NCBI RefSeq assembly: GCF_000020125.1
Contig: NC_010676.1
Coordinates: 2,914,001-2,978,000 of the forward strand
Length of the DNA stretch: 64,000 nt
Direction of reading: 5' to 3'
From: Paraburkholderia phytofirmans PsJN
GTDB lineage: Bacteria > Pseudomonadota > Gammaproteobacteria > Burkholderiales > Burkholderiaceae
Positions 1-8,195 of the stretch are shown in pieces (positions within the stretch are counted from its first letter, which is position 1; each line of letters starts with the position of its first letter). Made by a program: the position numbers and the translations under genes. A model generated the notes under the pieces. That model saw only the letters and a list, made by a program, of their open reading frames with translations. It was not told the DNA's origin and searched no databases.

Positions 1-2
1 TG

Positions 3-692
3 CTCGTCGGCCTGGTCTACGGCGAGTTGGGGTTCGCGATGGGGCCGCTGGTCGAACTGCGAATCGAAGAAGTGCTGGTGGGTTGCCTTGTGTCTTTCGC
101 CGTCGCCATACTCATGATGCCGCTTGCAGCGACGCGGCATGTCGAGGCGAGACTTGCGGCGGTGCTGGGCGCGCTACGCGACGTGGTGCGGCTCTCCGGG
201 GCAGGTCCGCAAGCTGCTGAAGCGGTTGTGGCGATGCGTAAGCTCGATCGCAGTTGGCATGATCTGCGGATCGCGCTGCGGCCACTGCAGACGCAACGCG
301 TGGTGGTGTGGAACCCGGATGTCGAGCTGGCGACCGGGTCGCTGCTATGTTGCCTGCATTGGGCGCGCGTGCTGAATGGGCCCGCGCGACGCGACGGGTT
401 GCAGGACGCGGTGGCGCTTAACGCGGCAGAGGTGGGTGCGGCGCATGTCGAGTCGATCGTGGCGCGGCTTGATACTTTGATTGCGCGTTATGGCGGCGGT
501 GTGGGGGGCGCTGCGCGCAATGAATCGGATGAACGTGGACCGATGATGCCCGCCATTGCTTTCGATGTGAACAGGGCACCGGCACTTGCGCAATTGGATG
601 GCGCTGTCGCGCAGTTGTTCGATCGGTTGATGCAGCCGGTTTCGGATACGCGGCGGGTTTTCAATTGGGAGGTGCGGGGAAGGGGTGTGTAG
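3..692 (+). CDS. FUSC-family transporter, C-terminal part (5' end outside window)
   Basis: The reading frame is already open at the window edge, so only the last 229 residues are present. They begin with a hydrophobic stretch (about residues 5-35, ending in AVAILMMPLAA) followed by a long, mostly helical soluble tail rich in Ala, Leu and Arg. This is the layout of the second half of FUSC proteins (fusaric acid resistance / YccS / AaeB type inner-membrane proteins), in which a membrane block is followed by a cytoplasmic helical domain. A separate full-length FUSC gene lies about 18 kb downstream in an efflux operon; this fragment is not part of that operon. The substrate cannot be read. Family assignment comes from the membrane segment plus tail pattern only. 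Confidence 0.65.
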   Translation, partial: LVGLVYGELGFAMGPLVELRIEEVLVGCLVSFAVAILMMPLAATRHVEARLAAVLGALRDVVRLSGAGPQAAEAVVAMRKLDRSWHDLRIALRPLQTQRVVVWNPDVELATGSLLCCLHWARVLNGPARRDGLQDAVALNAAEVGAAHVESIVARLDTLIARYGGGVGGAARNESDERGPMMPAIAFDVNRAPALAQLDGAVAQLFDRLMQPVSDTRRVFNWEVRGRGV

Positions 693-959
693 AGGGTGTG
701 GAAGAGCAGTTTCGTAATGCCTGGTGGCTGAACCAGTGCAGTGGGTCTGCGGCCGTGAAGTGTATCGAAGCGCGGGATCGCCTATGCAATCCACAGGGGC
801 AATAGCCGGATGGTGTCCGGGTTCATTACGTATCACGTCCTGTCGGCTATGCCACACGGTCGCCCTTGCGGGCGCGGTGTCCGCCGTAGCGCATCGTGTC
901 AGAGGCGGTGACGACTTCGCCGCCATGTTCGGTGGTGTCGTTGAGGCGGATAAGGTCGA

Positions 960-1925
960 TCATTGGGATGTTCCATGAGTTTCGATAACCCGCGGTTTTC
1001 CTGACGGCCCCCAAATGCTCTGCCCGACATGCAGCAGTTTCATGAGCATGCCGGATGCACAATCTGCCATGCACATAGCTCTGCCTTTACTCACTTTTCC
1101 GTCATGCGTGAGCGGAAAGTCTGAGTAAATCAATGGCTTCACAGGACTTGCCCCGTCTATCTCCACATTCGTGGATGGCATGGGGACGTTTTGCTCAATC
1201 GTGTTCGCATTGGTAATGTTGATCCACGAATACTTCTTCATCTCAATCGTGCCCGGCAATTTGTAAGCCTCGCCACTTGAATGAACGCAATCGGTCACAT
1301 ACTTGAATATTCGCGGGTGCGTGTCAGTGGCAAGATAACATTTGCCCATAAAACCATAGAACCGATAACCTGTACGCAACCCTGTGTCGAGACGCACCTC
1401 AAAATTATTTTTGTCAATAACCACATAATTTTTGACAAAATTATCTTTTAAATATGGCAGAAATGAATAATCAATCGCATCGTCTTCCGGCGACAAAGTG
1501 TTCGATGCTATATCAAACCTTGCCCTGAACGGTGGCGGACCTTTCCACAAGTCCATGTCATCCAAGGAAATAAGGTCATCCTTTTTAACTACGTCCCCGG
1601 TGTGCAGATCGCGATAAATTGTCTGCTGCGAAGATGCATGAATAAAGTTTTTGCACAGCGAAGGGGGAGGGAATACATATCCATTATCGCTGACGCCTTG
1701 CCCTTCCTCGATAAGCCTATCTCCAATAGCGTAACCTGCAAACATTTGCCCAACCTGCCTCCTTAAAAACAGGTCGCATCGCGGTTTTAGCAGAGCATCA
1801 TAGTGAACAACGACCCCATTTTTTATAGCTTGTTCGTTCGGAAACGCGTCTGCGCTGCGCAAAAGAAAAGCGACGGCGAGGATAAAAATAATTAAATTTA
1901 ATTTCGATTTTTGTTCTGGAAACAC
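960..1925 (-). CDS. Secreted protein of unknown family; candidate immunity protein for the upstream effector
   Basis: This is a 321-residue protein with an N-terminal signal peptide: a Lys-containing start, the hydrophobic core LIIFILAVAFLL and a cleavage region near SADAF. The mature part is rich in aromatic and charged residues and has several Cys, which fits an oxidising periplasm. I do not recognise the family. Its start is 3 bp past the stop of the M15-type peptidase gene, so the two are very probably co-transcribed behind vgrG. Base composition is clearly more AT-rich than its neighbours, with A/T-ending codons common, which suggests recent acquisition. Peptidoglycan-attacking T6SS effectors are neutralised by periplasmic proteins encoded directly downstream, and position plus export signal fit that role here. 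An accessory lipoprotein or a second effector is the alternative. Confidence 0.7.
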   Translation of the reverse strand: MFPEQKSKLNLIIFILAVAFLLRSADAFPNEQAIKNGVVVHYDALLKPRCDLFLRRQVGQMFAGYAIGDRLIEEGQGVSDNGYVFPPPSLCKNFIHASSQQTIYRDLHTGDVVKKDDLISLDDMDLWKGPPPFRARFDIASNTLSPEDDAIDYSFLPYLKDNFVKNYVVIDKNNFEVRLDTGLRTGYRFYGFMGKCYLATDTHPRIFKYVTDCVHSSGEAYKLPGTIEMKKYSWINITNANTIEQNVPMPSTNVEIDGASPVKPLIYSDFPLTHDGKVSKGRAMCMADCASGMLMKLLHVGQSIWGPSGKPRVIETHGTSQ

Positions 1926-1928
1926 GCT

Positions 1929-3335
1929 TTACCTCGCAGCCGTAACATGCATGTGTGTGTCATGTGGCTCTACCCAATGAACCCAAGGAGTGAAAACTTG
2001 TGTAGCAGCAATCTGAGCATCGTGCGTCAATTCCGTATACAACGCCCCCAGCTTCCGTCCTCCGACGGTACTTGGAAATGGATGATTTCTATCCTGTGCC
2101 CCTTGATTGCGGATCGCGACGTGAATACTTTCGGCGTCGTCATCGAAGCGTGTCACATCAATACCGATTCCCATTTTGTGAAGCGACGATCCCAGCATCG
2201 GCCGCCACGAGCTAGATAAATACAATGTATCGATATGCAGACGCCATGCCGCTCGAAGAACAGCAGCGAATGCTCTCGGTGAGGTTCGGCATAGTGCCTG
2301 TTGAATAGTGGTTCGCGCACTAGAATTTATAGCATTAGCAAACGCTCTCACTCCGAAATTTACCGTAATTCCTAGCTCTGGAATTGCTACATTGAACGCA
2401 TTCATCGAGCGAGAATCGTGGCCAGCCGCATAAATAGGCGCTAGGACGACAGACCAATCGACATGTAATTGTTCATCCGTAGCACCAGGAGTGCCGGTCT
2501 GCGCCGTCGGCGAACTTATGCCTGGACTGCTCGCGCCAGACTGAAATCCAACCGCCGCCGCTGATGTTTGCGCACTGGTAGATGGTAAAGACAAGATGCC
2601 GTTAGCAGCACCGGATTGCGACGCCGCAGTAGAGGTCAAGCTAGTGCGAGAAATTATACCTGCGGGACATAAACGAAGAATATCGGCCGCCGTGAACTCG
2701 TGGCTTATGCGTAGCCAAAGGTCCCCGTCCAGATATCCGTAGTATTCGTTCTGAACATCAGGTTTCGCAACAAGAGAGTTATCAGTTGGAACTTGCCCCA
2801 ACGCATTTAACTGAGCAAATTCACTTTTCACGTCTGCTCTCACTTCATAAATATGCACTTTGCTATGGGCCGCATCGGGTACCGACCATGAAAACAATTT
2901 GAAATTTCTATGATCCGCGTACGCGTCGTTGGCAATGTGCAGCGCAATGCGCCGTGTTTCATCCGGGATGTGCATCGCGGGCAAACTGTGCTTCCAGCGC
3001 TTCCCGTCATGTAATGCATTATTTTCGAGAGCTACGCGCGCAGGAAAGGATTGCGTTCCTCCGTTAGCGGCCTGAACCGGAAATAAAACTTTCTCTGTGT
3101 CCGCATCGATCAGAACGTATGGAAGCGTCGTAAGATATGACGCCGAGTCGGTTACCGCTCGATGTGCGACATCTGTACTGCCAAACACGTTAGCAAACGG
3201 AGTGTTATGCGCATCGTCCACGGGCGCGCAATAAATAATAAAACTGACTACGCGATCGGTAACCGTCACGTCATACGTTGGCATGTCCTGGGCGGTTGCC
3301 ATGATTGCGGATGAAGTCTGAGGGGTAGCTGGCAT
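1929..3335 (-). CDS. VgrG-linked putative T6SS effector with C-terminal M15/LAS-type peptidase domain
   Basis: This 468-residue protein starts 3 bp after the vgrG stop codon. Residues 1-230 form a domain I do not recognise (beta-rich, no signal peptide). Residues about 235-290 are a Ser/Ala/Thr/Gly-rich linker. The C-terminal domain carries the zinc ligands of the LAS/M15 metallopeptidases: S384-x-H386-x2-G-x3-D393 (SLHKMGIGID) and, near the end, H461-M-H463 preceded by H458 (HDTHMH). The Ser-Ser-Trp-Arg upstream resembles the substrate-binding Arg region of M15 enzymes. These enzymes cut D-amino-acid containing bonds in peptidoglycan. The lack of a signal peptide, the attachment to vgrG and the secreted protein downstream suggest delivery by the T6SS into a rival's periplasm. 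The fold is supported by motifs; the effector role is inference. Confidence 0.75.
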   Translation of the reverse strand: MPATPQTSSAIMATAQDMPTYDVTVTDRVVSFIIYCAPVDDAHNTPFANVFGSTDVAHRAVTDSASYLTTLPYVLIDADTEKVLFPVQAANGGTQSFPARVALENNALHDGKRWKHSLPAMHIPDETRRIALHIANDAYADHRNFKLFSWSVPDAAHSKVHIYEVRADVKSEFAQLNALGQVPTDNSLVAKPDVQNEYYGYLDGDLWLRISHEFTAADILRLCPAGIISRTSLTSTAASQSGAANGILSLPSTSAQTSAAAVGFQSGASSPGISSPTAQTGTPGATDEQLHVDWSVVLAPIYAAGHDSRSMNAFNVAIPELGITVNFGVRAFANAINSSARTTIQQALCRTSPRAFAAVLRAAWRLHIDTLYLSSSWRPMLGSSLHKMGIGIDVTRFDDDAESIHVAIRNQGAQDRNHPFPSTVGGRKLGALYTELTHDAQIAATQVFTPWVHWVEPHDTHMHVTAAR

Positions 3336-3338
3336 TAG

Positions 3339-6113
3339 TTACTCGTATTTTGAAGGTTTAACGTCGCAGCAGTTGTCCTTCGCGCCCTCTTCATCTGCAT
3401 CGTCCATTTCGTGAGCGGGATACACGGCGACATCCTGGGGGCTTGCCGTCCAGACCCGCTCTGTATGTCCATGCTCATCTGTGCGCCCAAACCAGGTCGG
3501 GCCGTTTTCCGTCTTGATCTGATAGGGGTAGTTAGGCAACGGGTTGCCGCTACGGTCGCGGACAACAAATTGCGCACTGTGGATCTTGTCTCCCGGGAGA
3601 TCAGGCACACGCACGCGCTGTGTATCCGGCCCTGGCACGTCCCAGGTGGCACCTCTCTCCAGAATTGCCCCCGGCGACCCGTTGATGATCCCGCTACCGT
3701 CGATCTGGATGTACGACCCGCCTGCACCGAGCCAGATTTCCTTTGCCGCCGTCAGCACGATCCTGCCATCGGTGCTGCTGATCGTAAGGTCATTGAGTGC
3801 CGCCAGCGCCATCTGGTCGCTTTGCGCCTGGATGTCCACCTTGCCCTTCGCCGCGATTAGTTTCAGCCCAAGCTGGTAGGCAAACAGGCTGATCGCACCG
3901 CGCACCGACGCAAACAGCGAGCGCCCCGACGACACACTCACGTCCCGCCCTGCTGTAATCGCGTGATCCTTCACGCTCGCCATGTGCGTGCTGTCTGCCG
4001 CAGTTGTCGCAATCCCCGCCGCACTCGCCAGCACCACGTCCGGCCGCGTCATTTCGGGCGATGGATTCTCCTCCGTCTTCTGTCCACCCCGGATTGCTTC
4101 GTTCTGCGCTTTGATCATGCTCGTGGCATCGCCCTGGCTAGCGTCCATCGTCTGCGCGTTGTGCTGAATCGCCAGCCGTGACAGGTCCTCATGCTGCTGC
4201 CGCGCCTGCGTGAGCCGCGCCACTGTCTCGCCCATATCCTTTACGGGAGCGCTAGCGCCCACACGCGCCTCGGAGGTAAGCAGCACGCCCTGGTTGCCCC
4301 GGCCTACAAGGTGCGCATCGGTGGCAATCTCGATCCCTTCACCCCGCGCCTCGGTGCGCCCCTTCGTGCCATCAATGCGCGTGTTGAAGCCCGCTACAAA
4401 CCGCGAATTCGCCTGGTCGCTTGCGAGCTGCGCCTGCATCTTGCCGGGTGTATCGTCCAACGCGAGATGATTGGAGCGCAGACCATACCCAAGACTCTTG
4501 CTGCGCATGCCGCTCAACGCAGCATTGGCCGGCAGTTCCCACGGCGGCATGTTGAACTTGTCCACCACGAATCCGGCGACGACAGGCCGGTCCGGGTCAC
4601 CGTGCACGTGCGACACCAGCACCATCTGACCCGCGCGACCGGGTGCAACCACGCCCAGCTCGCCACCCTGCCATTGCGTCATGACGCGCACCCAGATCGA
4701 AGTCGCGCCATCGAGATTCGCCTGCCGGTCCCAGTCGAACTGGATGCGCAGCCGGTTGCGGTAGTCGATGTACATTTCCTTGTCCTGCGGCGCGACCACC
4801 ACGGCATATTCATAGCCGTCGATGCGCGGCCGGGGCGTGACTTGGGGCAGCCGGAAATACTCGTTGGCCGGTTGCAGTTCAAACTCCGTGTTGACCGTGT
4901 ACTGACGCGTCGGACCCGACGACGTGCCGACTTCAGTCATGTCCAGATCGCAACTCAGAACGATGTATTCACAGTTCGCGCGCTCCTGCGGATAGCCCGC
5001 AAGCGTGAACGTGCGCCCCGGCTGAAGTGCCTGGAGACGGCCTCTACCGGTTGCGCGCAAACTTTGGCAGCGCCGCGACTGGAGTTTGACCCGCGCAAGG
5101 TGCTGGCCTTCACCCCGCTCGTCGTTCGCATCGGCTGCCGTGCGCCGCGCCTCGGGCTGGGCGAAGTCGGCAGGTTCGTAGATTTCGATGTCCCGGCTCG
5201 CTGTACCGCGCGTATCCTCACAGGTCTCGCGATTCGGTACGAGACTCTTTGCGAGGCGCGGCTCCGCGTAGTTATGGTCGTTGACCGTGGCCTTGCCGGG
5301 TGTCAGCGTGTACGCGATCGACAGTTCGCTGATGTGTTCCTCATCAATGCGGCTTCCGGTGTGATAGCGAAGCGTTTCATAGGCTACGCCATGTGGACGG
5401 AAACCACTCAGCAGGTCAGAGATGACAAGGGAGTGAAAGTCGTCACGGTGTTCGAACCAGTAGAAGAGTCCGAACTCTTCCATTAAAAAAGACGCGAATT
5501 GCCAGTCCGGCTCCCATGCCTGCCGGATCATGTCGCGCGGTGGATAGCCCTTGCCGGGCCACATTCCGCCAATGCGCCACTCGACGGTGCCCACATAGGG
5601 CTGCAGCACTTCTTCAAGCACCTCGATTACGGTACCGTGGAAGATGCGCGAATCGCAATTCAGCGTTGCACGCCACACGAACGGGCGCAATACGAACTCG
5701 AAAACCGCCGCGCGATCCTCAACGCACCGGATGCGCGCTGAAACGATTTCCCCATTAATATAGCGCGTATCGGCGCCGACATTCGCGCGCCCCGTGTCGC
5801 CTTTCGCGCCGGCTCGAAAGGTGCCGATGCCAGCGACCTGGATCGCGACAGTGCCCGATGTACCGACGATGGCCGCCAGATCGAGTTGCGCGACGCTCTC
5901 CGGGTCCTGCAGGAAGTCCGGGTTTTCGACCTCTGTTTCCACGACGTATTCGAACAGCTCGCCCACGGCTTCGCGTCCCCGGAGACGACGAACGGTGAGC
6001 ATCGGCTCCCTGATTTCGATGCATTGGCGGCTGCGGTAATCGACGCCGATGATTTCGGGAAGCGCGGCACCACTGAACGTGAGGGTGCGCGTCTGGGCAG
6101 TCCACCGGGTCAT
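3339..6113 (-). CDS. vgrG: Type VI secretion system spike protein VgrG with C-terminal extension
   Basis: VgrG trimers cap the Hcp tube and puncture the target cell. In this 924-residue protein the first ~550 residues follow the gp27/gp5-like arrangement, with the typical early region (LTVRRLRGREAVGELFEYVV) and the OB-fold region rich in Gly and Trp (IRIQFDWDRQ, then WVRVMTQWQGG). A DUF2345-type beta-helix follows (about 650-800, VLLTSEARV to KEIWLGAGGSYIQIDGSGI). The last ~95 residues form an extra transthyretin-like domain (FVVRDRSGNPLPNYPY, then TDEHGHTERV), a type often used to hold a cargo effector. The putative peptidase follows after 3 bp. No other T6SS structural gene is in the window, so this is an orphan vgrG island. 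ATG chosen because the Burkholderia-type N-terminus MTRWTAQTRTLTFSG starts there. Confidence 0.93.
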   Translation of the reverse strand: MTRWTAQTRTLTFSGAALPEIIGVDYRSRQCIEIREPMLTVRRLRGREAVGELFEYVVETEVENPDFLQDPESVAQLDLAAIVGTSGTVAIQVAGIGTFRAGAKGDTGRANVGADTRYINGEIVSARIRCVEDRAAVFEFVLRPFVWRATLNCDSRIFHGTVIEVLEEVLQPYVGTVEWRIGGMWPGKGYPPRDMIRQAWEPDWQFASFLMEEFGLFYWFEHRDDFHSLVISDLLSGFRPHGVAYETLRYHTGSRIDEEHISELSIAYTLTPGKATVNDHNYAEPRLAKSLVPNRETCEDTRGTASRDIEIYEPADFAQPEARRTAADANDERGEGQHLARVKLQSRRCQSLRATGRGRLQALQPGRTFTLAGYPQERANCEYIVLSCDLDMTEVGTSSGPTRQYTVNTEFELQPANEYFRLPQVTPRPRIDGYEYAVVVAPQDKEMYIDYRNRLRIQFDWDRQANLDGATSIWVRVMTQWQGGELGVVAPGRAGQMVLVSHVHGDPDRPVVAGFVVDKFNMPPWELPANAALSGMRSKSLGYGLRSNHLALDDTPGKMQAQLASDQANSRFVAGFNTRIDGTKGRTEARGEGIEIATDAHLVGRGNQGVLLTSEARVGASAPVKDMGETVARLTQARQQHEDLSRLAIQHNAQTMDASQGDATSMIKAQNEAIRGGQKTEENPSPEMTRPDVVLASAAGIATTAADSTHMASVKDHAITAGRDVSVSSGRSLFASVRGAISLFAYQLGLKLIAAKGKVDIQAQSDQMALAALNDLTISSTDGRIVLTAAKEIWLGAGGSYIQIDGSGIINGSPGAILERGATWDVPGPDTQRVRVPDLPGDKIHSAQFVVRDRSGNPLPNYPYQIKTENGPTWFGRTDEHGHTERVWTASPQDVAVYPAHEMDDADEEGAKDNCCDVKPSKYE

Positions 6114-6979
6114 GCGTGCCTCGCGTCAGCGGGCCAGGAAACAGTGGGAAGCGGTTTGGACAACCATTGCGTCCGCGCATCGCCGGTAACTTCCGGCGTA
6201 CGCGGTTGGATCAGCCACGACATTGTTTGTCCCTCGGAAAGTTATGGTTCCAAGCCTTATCGAGCACAGGTACTACGGAATCCTACAAAATATCCAGAGA
6301 TGCATTCCATGTTCGCGGTGTCGGCTTGCCTATGCATTATCAAATCGGCTCAAGCCGGTGTACAGCTAAAAACAGTCACAGATTCGTAAAACAAAATCCA
6401 GATAGGTATTACGCATAGCCAGGCAACGGCACGATTGACGCAGGACAAATCCCGACGGACAGTGAGGTGTGCGGGGCGCAAAAAAAGCCCGCACGAGGCA
6501 GACAAAAGCAGCAACCGCCGGAGAAAAGCGGACACGCTGAGAGTTGGACAGGTAACGGACACGCGGCCACTGTACGTATGGCGCGGACGGAGTGGCGATA
6601 AGACAACTCCGGGGAAAAGGAACAAGAGACTTGAAAACAGAAAAGGGGCGACCGGAGCCGCCCCTGGGTTCATGCACCGCATCACATGCGCAAATAGCCG
6701 CCGTCAGCGAAAGGGCCGCAAAAATCACACCCTATGATTTACTGCCCTTCTCGTACCAGCGCGCACCCGGTTCGTCACGATCCATCTGCGCGAGCGCAAG
6801 CCGCACACACGGCCTTCGCTCAACCCGGCCCAGCGCTGAAGGCAGCGCTGTATCTCCAACACCTTCCGCCCCAACTCCTTGACGCAGAACCCATCTCAAC
6901 CACTGCGCGCAAACCGCGAAGAGCGACGCGCGGAGAGCAAAGCGCAACCACCAAACCAGTCGCGCTCACGCCATGCAAA
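6114..6979. other. 866-bp gap without a supported gene
   Basis: This region lies between the vgrG start and the cbtA stop. Short frames occur on both strands, but none has a recognisable protein, a good ribosome site or a coding-like composition. The only clear structure is a minus-strand terminator hairpin near the middle. The part next to vgrG is less GC-rich and presumably carries the vgrG promoter. A 71-codon TTG-initiated minus frame between cbtA and the terminator cannot be excluded as a small gene. Confidence 0.6.
6634..6664 (-). terminator. Intrinsic terminator downstream of cbtBA
   Basis: Read on the minus strand, GGGGCG pairs with CGCCCC around an 8-nt loop and is followed at once by TTTTCTGTTTTC. 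It is oriented to stop transcripts coming from cbtB-cbtA, although it lies about 315 bp past the cbtA stop codon. Confidence 0.7.
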
Positions 6980-7720
6980 TCAAGCCGACTTAACCGCCGC
7001 CCGTCCGCCCACCCGCGTCAACACGCTCCGCTCGACCAACGCCCCAAACAGCAGTCCGATCGTCGCCCACATAATCGCCTGCATGCCGAGCGCCGCGACG
7101 CGGAATTTCCACAGCAGCACCGCCGGGAAAGCCTCCGGCACTTCGTTGATCGTGGGCATCGACAACTGCACCGCGGCGATGATCACGATGAACACCGCCG
7201 CCCCCACAATCGAGCCGTTCCACGCGCCAAGCTTCATCGCCGCGCGGCGCCGCACCTTGAGCGAGAACACCATCGCGGCCAGCGATATCGCAATCATCAG
7301 GAAGAACAACCCGGTGCGCGTGCCGATGGTCTCAGGGTCGCCGACCGAGGGCGGGTTCGCCGGATACTTCAGATTCGGCACGACCGCGAGCGCAATGAAC
7401 GCGCCAAGCGCGAGCCACGCGGACAATGCGCGCGGGCTCAACGCACCCACTCGCCCATAGGCGTACGCGAACACGAGCGAGAACAGCCCGCCGAACGCCG
7501 CGCCGTAAGTCAGCACGCCGGTCAACAAGCCGATGCCCCGCTGTGTATCGCGGCTCACGATTTCTGGCTCGGGCGCCTCGCCTTTCGCAGCGTCGGCCTT
7601 TTCTTCGAACGAAATCGCCTGATTGACCTGCGGCTCGGCCACCACCCGCGCGAAGCCGAACGTGAGCAGTCCTGCGGCGATGCCTGCAAGCATGCCGCGC
7701 ACCAACAATTTACCAACCAT
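6980..7720 (-). CDS. cbtA: CbtA family cobalt transporter subunit
   Basis: This 246-residue integral membrane protein has about five to six hydrophobic segments. The first is LVRGMLAGIAAGLLTFGFARV, the N-terminal signature of CbtA. A charged stretch (residues 30-60) follows, then the conserved GIGLLTGVLTYGAAFGG segment, LKYPANPPSVGDPETIGTRT, and a final helix pair. CbtA with CbtB is a predicted cobalt uptake system found mostly beside B12 genes or B12 riboswitches. cbtB lies 11 bp upstream and a cobalamin riboswitch precedes both. No cobalamin biosynthesis gene other than a possible phosphatase is visible nearby. Confidence 0.92.
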   Translation of the reverse strand: MVGKLLVRGMLAGIAAGLLTFGFARVVAEPQVNQAISFEEKADAAKGEAPEPEIVSRDTQRGIGLLTGVLTYGAAFGGLFSLVFAYAYGRVGALSPRALSAWLALGAFIALAVVPNLKYPANPPSVGDPETIGTRTGLFFLMIAISLAAMVFSLKVRRRAAMKLGAWNGSIVGAAVFIVIIAAVQLSMPTINEVPEAFPAVLLWKFRVAALGMQAIMWATIGLLFGALVERSVLTRVGGRAAVKSA

Positions 7721-7731
7721 GGTCGACTCCG

Positions 7732-7962
7732 TTAGTGGCAGGGAAAGCCGAGCAGATGGCGGCCGTCGTGCACGAACTCATGCACGTACATGCCCGGCAC
7801 CAGCGAGGTGGCGCCCTGTTCCGCACCCACGAAGTAAAGCGCGAGCAACAACAGCAAACCGCCGAACACGACCCAAGGCAGCAACTCGCGCAGCGGAATC
7901 GGCGTGGGTTGGGCAACGGGCTGATTGGCGGGATCGAAAACGGCTTCGGTCATGATGGACAT
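7732..7962 (-). CDS. cbtB: CbtB small cobalt transporter subunit
   Basis: This 76-residue protein has one transmembrane helix (about 28-46, LPWVVFGGLLLLLALYFV) and a His-rich C-terminus (MYVHEFVHDGRHLLGFPCH), which is the hallmark of CbtB and the likely metal-capture site. It is the first gene after the cobalamin riboswitch and is followed 11 bp later by cbtA. An alternative ATG at residue 4 is possible; the first ATG is preceded by a GGAG-like site (ccaggagatgtcc on the minus strand) and is preferred. Confidence 0.9.
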   Translation of the reverse strand: MSIMTEAVFDPANQPVAQPTPIPLRELLPWVVFGGLLLLLALYFVGAEQGATSLVPGMYVHEFVHDGRHLLGFPCH

Positions 7963-7989
7963 CTCCTGGGGTAACGCGCCCCGATAGTC

Positions 7990-8105
7990 ATTGCAGAGGA
8001 TGGTGCGAAGCTCAGGTCTGGCTTTCGGCTTGTGCTGCCGATTACAGTGGCGCGACCGCGCCGGGCTCTCACCGGCTTCCGCGCTTCGCAGTCCCGCTAT
8101 TCTAC
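7990..8105 (-). promoter_or_regulatory. Cobalamin (adenosylcobalamin-type) riboswitch upstream of cbtBA
   Basis: Read on the minus strand the segment contains the B12-box consensus in order: GGAAGCCGGTGAGAGCCCGG, then CGCGGTCGCGCCACTGTAAT, then the closing GCCAGACCTGAGC. These are the most conserved elements of cobalamin riboswitches, with G-rich P3-P6 helices and the GCCACTGTAA junction. It ends about 30 bp before the cbtB start, so binding of B12 probably blocks translation or causes termination of the cobalt importer mRNA. Exact ends are approximate. Confidence 0.93.
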
Positions 8106-8195
8106 GCGCTAAACTTCGGCACCCGGCAACGCAAAACGCACGCTCATCCCGCCGCCGTTCGGCTTTGGGGCGTGGCTTTACAGGACATGCACAGA

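Noticed and set aside
345..926. 193-codon minus-strand frame antisense to the FUSC gene
   Set aside because: His/Arg/Pro-rich nonsense translation, a shadow of the high-GC coding frame on the other strand.
6732..6947. 71-codon TTG-start frame between cbtA and its terminator
   Set aside because: Position is suggestive, but there is no recognisable motif, the start is weak and composition is Arg-rich. Kept only as a remark.
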